64,000 bases of DNA from Arthrobacter sp. Marseille-P9274 (GTDB taxonomy: Bacteria > Actinomycetota > Actinomycetes > Actinomycetales > Micrococcaceae): NCBI RefSeq assembly GCF_946892675.1, contig NZ_CAMPOV010000001.1, positions 346,033-410,032 on the forward strand, in the 5' to 3' direction. This document shows, piece by piece, positions 7,929 through 14,699 of this stretch. Made by a program: the position numbers and the translations under genes. The notes beneath the pieces were generated by a model, which was given only the letters and a program-made list of their open reading frames with translations, had not been told where the DNA came from and searched no databases. Numbering within the stretch: position 1 is the stretch's first letter; every line of letters begins with the position of its first letter.

Positions 7929-8909
7929 TCAGGCCTTGCCGTCGAACAGGCTGGTGACGGATCCGTCGTCGAACACTTCGCGGATGGCACGGGCGATCAA
8001 CGGGGCGATCGACAGCACGGTCAACTGCGGGAACTGCTTCTCCGCCGGGATCGGCAGCGTATCGGTAACCACAACCTCGCGTGCACCCGACTCGGCGAGG
8101 CGGCGTGCGGCCGGGTCGGAAAACACGGCGTGCGTGCAGGCGATGATGACGTCCTTGGCGCCGGCGTTCTTCAGCACCTGGACGGCGCCGGAGATCGTGC
8201 CGCCGGTGTCGATCATGTCGTCGATGAGCACGCATTCGCGTCCCTCGATCTGGCCGACGACCTGCTTGGACACGGCCTGGTTGGGCACGTTCACGTCGCG
8301 CGACTTGTGCACGAAGGCCAGCGGTGCGCCGCCGAGCCGCTCGGCCCACTGTTCGGCGACACGGACGCGGCCGGTGTCCGGGGAGACGACGGTGACGTTG
8401 TCCAGGTCCACGCGGGTCCGCATGTAGTCGGCCAGCAGCGGGATGGCCATCAGGTGGTCCACGGGGCCGTCGAAGAAGCCCTGAATCTGCGCGGTGTGCA
8501 GGTCCACCGAAATCAGCCGGTCGGCGCCGGCCGTCTTGTAGAGGTCCGCCACCAGGCGGGCGGAGATCGGCTCGCGGCCACGGTGCTTCTTGTCCTGCCG
8601 GGCGTACGGGTAGAACGGGGCGACCACGGTGATGCGCTTGGCCGAGGCACGCTTGAGCGTGTCCACCATGATCAGGTGTTCCATCAGCCATTCATTGATC
8701 GGGGCCGGGTGCGCCTGGATCACGAAGGCGTCCGTACCGCGCACGCTCTCTTCGAAGCGGACGTAGATCTCGCCGTTGGCGAAGTCGTACGCGCTGGTGG
8801 GGAGCAGATCAATCTCCAGCTCCTTCGCGATCTCCCTGGCAAGCTCCGGGTGGGCCCTGCCCGAGGCAAGGACGAGCCTCTTTTCGCCTTGGGACTTGAT
8901 TCCGGTCAT
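7929..8909 (-). CDS. prs: Ribose-phosphate pyrophosphokinase
   Basis: PRPP synthetase, 326 residues, the usual length for the bacterial class I enzyme. It transfers pyrophosphate from ATP to ribose-5-phosphate, giving PRPP for purine, pyrimidine, His, Trp and NAD synthesis in the cytoplasm. Visible signatures: N-terminal FEESVRGTDAFVIQ, the RQDKKH loop, DLHTAQIQGFF (divalent cation region), VVSPDTGRVRVAE, and VLIDDMIDTGGT, the PRPP/ribose-5-phosphate binding loop. Its ATG overlaps the glmU stop in an ATGA, so the two are translationally coupled; the glmU-prs pair is common in Gram-positives and links two UDP-GlcNAc/nucleotide supply steps. Transcription ends at the 7855-7899 hairpin. Confidence 0.97.
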   Translation of the reverse strand: MTGIKSQGEKRLVLASGRAHPELAREIAKELEIDLLPTSAYDFANGEIYVRFEESVRGTDAFVIQAHPAPINEWLMEHLIMVDTLKRASAKRITVVAPFYPYARQDKKHRGREPISARLVADLYKTAGADRLISVDLHTAQIQGFFDGPVDHLMAIPLLADYMRTRVDLDNVTVVSPDTGRVRVAEQWAERLGGAPLAFVHKSRDVNVPNQAVSKQVVGQIEGRECVLIDDMIDTGGTISGAVQVLKNAGAKDVIIACTHAVFSDPAARRLAESGAREVVVTDTLPIPAEKQFPQLTVLSIAPLIARAIREVFDDGSVTSLFDGKA

Positions 8910-10414
8910 GAATGATCACTTTCTGATGGGGTGGGGGTGGAGGAAGTCTGATGGGCGGACTGCGCCGCTTCGGCGGCCGTCGCGGCGGCGGTTCCGGCGC
9001 GGTTCTGCTGGACCCAGCCCTCGAGGTTGCGCTGGGCGGCCACGTTCAGGGCCAGCGCGCCGGGCGGCACGTCCTTGCGGATCACGGCGCCGGCACCGGA
9101 GTACGCGCCGTCGCCGATCTGCACCGGCGCCACGAACACGGTGTTGGAGCCGGTGCGCACCTCCGAGCCGATGACCGTGCGGTGCTTGTTCACGCCGTCG
9201 TAGTTCGCCGTGATGTTGCCGCAGCCGATGTTCGAGTTCTCGCCGATTTCGGCATCCCCGGCGTAGCCGAGGTGGCTGAGCTTGGAGCCCTTGCCGATGA
9301 TCACGTTCTTGGTCTCGTAGAAGGCGCCGATCTTGCCCTTCTCCCCCAGCTGCGTGCCCGGCCGCAGGTAGGTGAACGGGCCGACCTTGGCGTTCGGGCC
9401 AATCCGGCTGTCCGAGCCGTGGGTGCGGGTGACGGTGGCGCCCTCGTCGATGACCACGTTGGTCAGCGTGCAGTCCGGACCAACGACGGCATTGCCCGCC
9501 ACGTGCGTCGCGCCGTGCAGCTGGGTGCCGGGCAGCAGCGTCACGTCCGTGCCGAAGGTCACGGTGGAATCGATCCAGGTGGTGGCCGGGTCCACGATGC
9601 TCACGCCGGCACGCATTGCCGCCTCGCACACCCGGCGGTTGTGCTCCGCGCCGAGCTGGGCCAGCTGGACCCGGTCGTTGGCGCCCTCGACCTGCCACCG
9701 GTCCGTGGTGACCACCGCGGCCACCCGGCCCCCGGCGTCGTTGGCTATGGCCAGCACGTCCGTGAGGTACTTCTCCCCCTGCACGTTGTCCGTGGTGATC
9801 TGCTTCAGCGCGTCGCGCAGCATCTTCGCGTCGAAGGCGTAGATGCCCGAGTTGATTTCGCGGATGGCGCGCTGGTCCTCGGTGGCGTCCTTGTGCTCGA
9901 CGATCCCCTGCACGGTGCCGTCCGCGCTGCGGATGATCCGCCCGTAGCCGGCGGCATCGTCCAGCACGGCGGTCAGCACGGTCACGGCATTGCCGTCCCG
10001 GTCATGGGTGGCGACGAGTTCGCGCAGCAGGTCCGTGGTGAGCAGCGGCACATCGCCGTAGGTGACGACGACGGTGCCGTCCAGCTCAGCGGGCAGCGCC
10101 TCGAGGCCTACCTCCACCGCACGCCCCGTGCCCGGAACCTCGTCCTGGTCCACGATCAGCGCGTCCGCGTCCAGGTCCTGGATGTGCTCGGCGACGCGGT
10201 CCCGTTCGTGGCGGACGACGGCGGCCAGCACCTTGGGTGCCAGCCCGCGGGCCGCGGCGAGGGCGTGGCCGACCATCGAGATGCCGCCGATCTCGTGGAG
10301 GATCTTCGGCTTTTGCGACTTCATCCGGGTGCCGGCGCCTGCGGCGAGAACGATGACCGCCGCCGGGTTCTGCGCCGGCGCTGGGTTGGCTGGACTGTTG
10401 TCTGTGGGGCTCAC
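8906..10414 (-). CDS. glmU: Bifunctional UDP-GlcNAc pyrophosphorylase / GlcN-1-P acetyltransferase
   Basis: A 502-residue bifunctional enzyme making UDP-N-acetylglucosamine for peptidoglycan. The N-terminal pyrophosphorylase domain opens with VIVLAAGAGTRMKSQKPKIL, the nucleotide-binding consensus, and includes VVTYGDVPLL. The C-terminal part (from about 265) is a left-handed beta-helix with hexapeptide repeats (IGPNAKVGPFTYLRPGTQLG, GNITANYDG with the catalytic region, AYSGAGAVI) that acetylates glucosamine-1-phosphate. The C terminus is a Thr/Ala/Ser-rich tail. Translation starts at a GTG (10414) with GGAG about 11 nt upstream. The stop overlaps the prs start. It lies 103 bp downstream of tRNA-Gln in the same direction. 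Confidence 0.97.
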   Translation of the reverse strand: MSPTDNSPANPAPAQNPAAVIVLAAGAGTRMKSQKPKILHEIGGISMVGHALAAARGLAPKVLAAVVRHERDRVAEHIQDLDADALIVDQDEVPGTGRAVEVGLEALPAELDGTVVVTYGDVPLLTTDLLRELVATHDRDGNAVTVLTAVLDDAAGYGRIIRSADGTVQGIVEHKDATEDQRAIREINSGIYAFDAKMLRDALKQITTDNVQGEKYLTDVLAIANDAGGRVAAVVTTDRWQVEGANDRVQLAQLGAEHNRRVCEAAMRAGVSIVDPATTWIDSTVTFGTDVTLLPGTQLHGATHVAGNAVVGPDCTLTNVVIDEGATVTRTHGSDSRIGPNAKVGPFTYLRPGTQLGEKGKIGAFYETKNVIIGKGSKLSHLGYAGDAEIGENSNIGCGNITANYDGVNKHRTVIGSEVRTGSNTVFVAPVQIGDGAYSGAGAVIRKDVPPGALALNVAAQRNLEGWVQQNRAGTAAATAAEAAQSAHQTSSTPTPSESDHS

Positions 10415-10517
10415 TAAGTGGCACTCCTACCCGGATGGGAATCCGTCTTGAAGCTCAGCAGGGACTAAAGCCATGCTACTTGCCGGAAGCGGCACCACCC
10501 GCGGCGGGCCGTCCGCG

Positions 10518-10589
10518 TTCCGCCCCTAGGACTCGAACCTAGACTCCACGGCTCCAAAGGCCGGGGTGCTGCCATTACACCAGGGCGGA
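10518..10589 (-). tRNA. tRNA-Gln (TTG anticodon)
   Basis: The minus strand folds as a tRNA: a 7-bp acceptor stem TCCGCCC / GGGCGGA, a D-arm, an anticodon stem CGGC / GCCG around a CTTTGGA loop with TTG at 34-36, and a T-arm CTAGG-TTCGAGT-CCTAG. The length is 72 nt to the discriminator base; CCA is not encoded. A tRNA-Gln directly upstream of glmU is usual in Arthrobacter relatives. Confidence 0.95.
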
Positions 10590-10715
10590 CCGTGCCGCAC
10601 TGCGCAGGGCGGAACACCCCGTGCTGCTTGGCACAAGAAATCATTTTGCCACGTTTGCCGAGCCCGATGCGACTTGGGACCCGCGCGGCGCACACGCCGG
10701 GCCGGCGGGTCCAGG

Positions 10716-11339
10716 TCAGTTTCCGGCAGCGGGATCCTCGGTGAACTGCGCCGTGGCGACCGCGACGCCCTGCTCGATCTCCTCGGCCGTCGCCGTGCCC
10801 GAGGCTTCGGCGGCCGCGGCCCAGGCATCGATCGAGAGCTGCGAGGCTTCCCGGACCTCCCGGGAGTTCTCCCACTCGCTGGGATCTCCGGTGAACCTTC
10901 CGGCGAGGAAGAGGCCGAGGGCCACTAGCGCCAGATCCCAGCCCGGCCCGACGAAGAGGGCGCCGGCACCGCTGCCGGCGGTTTCCAGGTCCACGGTGTG
11001 CTCGAATTCCAGTGACGTGTGGCTCCCGTGCTCCACGAGCCGGATTTCCACCACGCTGGTCGGGCTGCCAAAGGTCAGGCGCAGCAGGGCCGGAGCCTCG
11101 CATTTGAGGATGTTGCCGGCCGCGTTGCCCTCCAGCTGGAATGTCCCGCCGGGCTCGAGTTCGCCGGACACCGGCAGGAACCAGCGCCGCAGCATTGCGG
11201 GGTCCGTCAGGGCCTTCCATACGTCCTCGGCTGCCGCCTGGTAGTCACGGCGCAGCAGCAGGCCGATCCCCTCGAGGCCGTCCGTCCGGACCTGGTGGAC
11301 CGAACGCTGGAGGTCGTTGAGTTCGCTGGTGATATCCAT
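10716..11339 (-). CDS. SRPBCC / AHSA1-like domain protein
   Basis: A 207-residue cytoplasmic protein. The run DYQAAAEDVWKALTDPAMLR, then RWFLPVSGELEPGGTFQLEG and VVEIRLVE is the classic activator-of-Hsp90-ATPase (AHSA1) like version of the SRPBCC fold: two phosphorylation-free helices and a beta sheet surrounding a hydrophobic cavity. Such stand-alone bacterial members are usually of unknown ligand. The last 50 residues (SREVREASQLSIDAWAAAAE) are helical. The start at 11339 begins MDITSELNDL just before the domain; the upstream frame lacks an RBS. It is divergent from the small gene at 11396. Confidence 0.85.
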   Translation of the reverse strand: MDITSELNDLQRSVHQVRTDGLEGIGLLLRRDYQAAAEDVWKALTDPAMLRRWFLPVSGELEPGGTFQLEGNAAGNILKCEAPALLRLTFGSPTSVVEIRLVEHGSHTSLEFEHTVDLETAGSGAGALFVGPGWDLALVALGLFLAGRFTGDPSEWENSREVREASQLSIDAWAAAAEASGTATAEEIEQGVAVATAQFTEDPAAGN

Positions 11340-11383
11340 GGTTCTATCCAAACATGCGGCACTGACACCAACGGCAGGCAAGG

Positions 11384-11389
11384 CATACT
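11384..11389 (+). promoter_or_regulatory. -10-like CATACT box, 6 nt before the start at 11396
   Basis: CATACT, then GAAAAC, then ATG. The distance fits a leaderless transcript for the 50-residue membrane protein. Confidence 0.45.
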
Positions 11390-11395
11390 GAAAAC

Positions 11396-11548
11396 ATGAA
11401 GCAGCTGCTCGTCTTCCTGGCCATCGCCGCCGTTGTCCTGCTGGTCCTGGGCATCGCCGTCCAGACGGTGCGGCTGCTTGTCTACGTCGGCACCGGCGTG
11501 CTGATCGCGGCCGGAATCCTGTACTTCCTCAGGCAGGACCGGGACTGA
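11396..11548 (+). CDS. Small two-helix membrane protein (50 aa)
   Basis: A 50-codon gene from ATG 11396 to TGA 11548. The product is almost entirely two hydrophobic segments, LLVFLAIAAVVLLVLGIAV and YVGTGVLIAAGILYFL, joined by QTVRLL and ending in a charged RQDRD tail. There is no Shine-Dalgarno sequence; a -10-like box 6 nt upstream suggests leaderless expression. Its 3' end overlaps the convergent gene at 11529 by 20 bp. No family recognised; GC-rich third positions support coding. Confidence 0.6.
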   Translation: MKQLLVFLAIAAVVLLVLGIAVQTVRLLVYVGTGVLIAAGILYFLRQDRD

Positions 11549-11759
11549 AGGACGGCTCCAGGCCGCGCACGGAAAGTTCAAGTTCCACCAGTGACTGCCG
11601 ATGCAGCGTCTCGTCGGAGGCTTGGCCGGCGCGGCCGTTGCACTCCCGGAAGACTTCTTCCTGCAACCGTCCGGCCAGATCCTCCAGCTCCTCGTTGGCC
11701 AGCGCGGCCAAATCGGAGGGGAACGGGTCCTTCGGCGCGAGCGGTCTGCTTTTGTTCAC
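11529..11759 (-). CDS. Small hypothetical protein (76 aa)
   Basis: A 76-residue acidic helical protein (LAALANEELEDLAGRLQEEV and TLHRQSLVELELSVRGLEPS are amphipathic helices). The start is decided by context: the GTG at 11759 overlaps the TGA of the gene upstream (GTGA), and an AGGTGG lies before it, so the two are translationally coupled. Longer readings from 11813 would overlap the upstream gene heavily. Family not recognised. It has one cysteine and no membrane segment. Confidence 0.55.
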   Translation of the reverse strand: MNKSRPLAPKDPFPSDLAALANEELEDLAGRLQEEVFRECNGRAGQASDETLHRQSLVELELSVRGLEPSFSPGPA

Positions 11760-11953
11760 CGGGCCACCTGCCCGCCCGCCGTGCGGTCCCTGACCAAGGA
11801 ACCCGCGGCGCAATTGCGCGTGGTGTTAATGGCATCGACGGCCTCGGATTTTGACGCGTGCGGAACGGATTCGGCGACCAGCCGGCCGTCGTCGTCCAGG
11901 ATCCTGAAGCGGAACTGTGCATCGGAGTCCTGATACAGCTCGAATGCGCCCAT
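11756..11953 (-). CDS. YegP-like DUF1508 domain protein (65 aa)
   Basis: A 65-residue protein, MGAFELYQDSDAQFRFRILD followed by DDGRLVAESVPHASKSEAVDAI. The pattern F-E-x-Y-x-D-x-x-x-x-F-R-x-R-x-x-x-x-G-x-x-x-A-x-S-x-x-F/Y-x-x-K is that of DUF1508 (YegP family), small beta-rich domains of unknown function, here a single copy. A GAAAGG ribosome-binding site stands 6 nt before the ATG at 11953. It is followed by, and overlaps, the 76-residue gene. Confidence 0.8.
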   Translation of the reverse strand: MGAFELYQDSDAQFRFRILDDDGRLVAESVPHASKSEAVDAINTTRNCAAGSLVRDRTAGGQVAR

Positions 11954-12041
11954 GTCGGACCTTTCTTCGCGTACTCGCTGTGAGTAGAGGCAGCCTAGCA
12001 CTAGCAGCGGGTAGCTCCGCCAGAGTCCTTGGGTTCGGGTG

Positions 12042-13133
12042 CTATTTGGCCAGCTTGGACAACTCCGGGTCTTCGGCGTAGACGTCCGGCGCATTTTCCC
12101 GGGTGACCGTCTCTACCTTGGCCAGGAAGGCAGGCACAGCCTCCTCGCCGTTGTCGTAGGACTCGGGATCGTCGGCTGCAGGCTGATCATCCTGCGAAAG
12201 CCTGCGGACAATGGAGACCGCCTGGCTGATCAAGGCGGTCGGATCCGTGTAGGTCGTGGCGTACTGTTCGTCCTTCATGATCGACTCCACGGCCTCGGCA
12301 GCCGAGCCGCCGCCCACAACAACGATGTCCGGCCGGCTCGAACCGGCGGCGCCGAGCACGGCCTGCGCTACCGCGTCATCCACCGCAAGGACGCCCTGAA
12401 GATCCTCGGATTTGTACGTATCGCCCAGCAGTCCGTCGAGCCGCTTCTTCGCTTCGTCCGGGGCAGCGCCTTTTGTCGCGGTATCTTCGAAGGACGTCTG
12501 GCCGGACGCGACGGCAACTGTGCCGTTATCGACCGCCGGCTGCAGCACGCTCATGGCCCCGTCGAAGACCCTCCGGGCTACCCCATCCCCGGCATCGCCG
12601 CTGAACAGCTCGACGTTGTACGGGCCCTTGCCGTGACGTTCCCCGAGGCCGTCCAGCAACGCCTGCGCCTGCCCGGCCCCCGCTTCGAAGGCGTCGCCGG
12701 AGACAAAATAGTCGGCCGCATCCGTCCCCGTGACCAGGGTCTTGTACGCAATGATCGGGACACCCTTCGCCTTGGCTGCCTCCAACTGCTCACCCAGGCC
12801 CGCAGGGTCCACGGCATCCACAATCAGGACCTCCATGTCCCCCTCGATCATCTTGGTCAGCTGCTCCACCTGTTCGGCAGGGTCGGCCGCGGTCTGGACC
12901 TGCGCCTCGAAGTTCGATTCCTCGAGTTGTTGGGCAAACAGCTGCGCCTCGCTCTGCCCGCCCTCCTCCAGCGCAACGCCGATGACGGAACCGGTGTCGA
13001 AACCGCCCGCCCCGCCGGCCTCCGGACCGGCACCGGTCCCTTCGTCCTGCGAGCAACCGGTGAGCACCAGGGCACCCGCGGCCGTGACTGCCAGCGCCTG
13101 CATCCAACTTGCACGCTTCGTCCGCAGCTTCAT
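12042..13133 (-). CDS. Sugar-binding lipoprotein of ABC transporter, orphan
   Basis: A 363-residue lipoprotein. The lipobox LVLTGC at the end of an N-terminal hydrophobic helix marks Cys at about 27 as the lipidated residue, so it sits on the outer face of the membrane. The mature part (VIGVALEEGGQSEAQLFAQQ, EVLIVDAVDPAGLGEQLEAA, VPIIAYKTLVTGTDAADYFV) is a type I periplasmic-binding fold like the ribose/xylose (ChvE/XylF) group. A Gly/Glu-rich spacer follows the Cys. GAGGTG lies 7 nt before the ATG at 13133. No permease or ATPase is adjacent, so it is an orphan here; it resembles in architecture the binding protein at 27211-28302 and might use that operon's membrane parts, which is speculation. 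Confidence 0.85.
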   Translation of the reverse strand: MKLRTKRASWMQALAVTAAGALVLTGCSQDEGTGAGPEAGGAGGFDTGSVIGVALEEGGQSEAQLFAQQLEESNFEAQVQTAADPAEQVEQLTKMIEGDMEVLIVDAVDPAGLGEQLEAAKAKGVPIIAYKTLVTGTDAADYFVSGDAFEAGAGQAQALLDGLGERHGKGPYNVELFSGDAGDGVARRVFDGAMSVLQPAVDNGTVAVASGQTSFEDTATKGAAPDEAKKRLDGLLGDTYKSEDLQGVLAVDDAVAQAVLGAAGSSRPDIVVVGGGSAAEAVESIMKDEQYATTYTDPTALISQAVSIVRRLSQDDQPAADDPESYDNGEEAVPAFLAKVETVTRENAPDVYAEDPELSKLAK

Positions 13134-13216
13134 TTCAACACCTCGTCTGTCGACCACCGGATGAAGCTAAGCCTACTTAGTTTGGCGCCGCTTTGGCAGG
13201 GCATGGGGCCACCCGG

Positions 13217-13960
13217 CTAGCTGGCTCCGCGCCGCCGCGCCTGTTCAACCGCCGCGGCCACGCCGTCGCCCCATGGTTCGCCATGACCGGGCAACGCGAA
13301 TCGGGCGCCGGTGGCGGCCAGCGCGGTGAGCGACTCCAACGCTTGGTGCGTGTCGGCCGTCGCGGCTGCCGAGACGATGTGCGGCCCCTTCGTTCCGGTG
13401 TAAGGGTCCAGGGTCACCAGGGCATCTCCCGTCAGGACGGCATCCCGGTCCGGGAAATGCAGGGCGCTGTGGCCCTCGGTATGTCCGGGCGTGTAGACGA
13501 TAGACGGCCGTCCGGGCAGCCCCGGCGTCATGTCGGCTTGCAGGGAGCGCACGTCGCTGACGCCCCTCACGTTCAGTGCGCCTGCAACGGTCATCCGCGT
13601 CAAGATGGGAATGCAGCGCGGATACCTGATCGGGTAGAGCAGGCGGTTCTTTTCGTGCTTGTACCGGTAAGGATGGGCCGTTATGTAGGTATCTCCGGGA
13701 TGCACGTAGATCGGCACACCAAGCTCGCGCTGAAGCCGGGCGGCAAACCCGACGTGGTCGAAGTGCCCGTGGGTCAGCACGAGCGCTTCGATGTCCCGGG
13801 GTGAGCGGCCGAGCTGGCGGATAGCCTCTCCCGTCATCCGCCACATGGCGGGCAGGCCGGCGTCAACGAGCAGCAGGCGGCCCCCGTCCTCCACGATGTA
13901 GCAATTGACGTCTGCATGCTCGACCAGATGTATTCCGTCGGCGACACTGCGATGGAACAT
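13217..13960 (-). CDS. MBL-fold metallo-hydrolase
   Basis: A 247-residue enzyme of the metallo-beta-lactamase superfamily. The HxHxDH motif appears as THGHFDHVGF (about residues 62-71); later metal ligands fit YTPGHTEGHSALHF, LTGDALVTLD and LPGHGEPWG. These form a di-metal site for hydrolysis, typically of thioester, lactone or phosphodiester bonds; the glyoxalase-II-like order suggests a general esterase, but the substrate cannot be told. GGAGGAG precedes the ATG at 13960. It is followed upstream by the YCII gene on the same strand. Confidence 0.9.
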   Translation of the reverse strand: MFHRSVADGIHLVEHADVNCYIVEDGGRLLLVDAGLPAMWRMTGEAIRQLGRSPRDIEALVLTHGHFDHVGFAARLQRELGVPIYVHPGDTYITAHPYRYKHEKNRLLYPIRYPRCIPILTRMTVAGALNVRGVSDVRSLQADMTPGLPGRPSIVYTPGHTEGHSALHFPDRDAVLTGDALVTLDPYTGTKGPHIVSAAATADTHQALESLTALAATGARFALPGHGEPWGDGVAAAVEQARRRGAS

Positions 13961-14026
13961 GGCTCCTCCTGCTTCCCATGGCGCGATGAGGCGGCTTTCT
14001 TTCCCATGGTCGCAGCAGCAGACGCT

Positions 14027-14389
14027 TTAGGGCAGGTGCTCGGGCATCTCGCCCTGGAACTCGCGAAGTTCCACCGGAAGCGTGGTCGCACGGGCCAGTT
14101 TGCGCGCCCAGCCGAGGGCTTCCTTGAAGTCCCTCGCCTTCAGGATCGTCAGGCCGCCGACGTGCTCGGTGCCGGGTAGATAAGGCCCCTCGGCGAGCAC
14201 CACCTCCCCCTCCCTCAGGCGGGCGACGGCCGCGGCCTCGGGCTGCTGCAGCCCGCCGGCGAAGACCCAGGCATCCGCGGCCTTGAGTTCGGTGTTGAAC
14301 GCCTCGACGCGGCGCATGATCGGCTCCAGCGCCTCGGGCGCGGGCGGACCGCCGTCGGGCTGCTGGATCGCGAGCATGAAGTGCTTCAT
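14027..14389 (-). CDS. YCII-related domain protein
   Basis: A 120-residue protein beginning MKHFMLAIQQPDGGPPAPEA, with FAGGLQQPEAA, VVLAEGPYLPGTEHVGGLTI and a final helix DFKEALGWARKLA. This is the DGPF/YCII-related ferredoxin-like fold often encoded near ECF sigma factors; no sigma factor is adjacent. The GPY..GTEHVGG segment corresponds to the family's DGPFxExKExxGG motif. The ATG at 14389 directly starts the domain. Confidence 0.88.
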   Translation of the reverse strand: MKHFMLAIQQPDGGPPAPEALEPIMRRVEAFNTELKAADAWVFAGGLQQPEAAAVARLREGEVVLAEGPYLPGTEHVGGLTILKARDFKEALGWARKLARATTLPVELREFQGEMPEHLP

Positions 14390-14699
14390 GCCTGCAAAGG
14401 TACTCCCCTTTGCTTGGAGCCACCTTGGCCGTCTTCCCCGGCAGGGCGGCACGGTGACGGGGTGGCGGCCGGGCCGGCGGTGCTGGGGCAAAAGTCTCGG
14501 TCTCAAGAGACTTCCTACACCACCGGCCCTGCCATGCTAAGGACAGCGCGCCCTGCGGCTACCCCCTGCCGGCGCCGTCCTTATGGGGGCCTGCTTGACC
14601 CGACGGGTCGGGGCGAACAGGACGGGATGACGTGTCCAGCTTACGAACGCAGCCGTGACGTCGCTTGAGTAAGGCCTACCGGTCCTGTCCATCCGGTAC
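14390..14699. other. Intergenic region before the LuxR cluster, no gene seen
   Basis: No frame here looks coding. It holds a small hairpin (AAGTCTC / GAGACTT, 14492-14498 and 14507-14513). Positions 14675-14686 share CCTACCGGTCCT with the downstream flank of the second LuxR gene (about 18259-18270). Confidence 0.4.
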
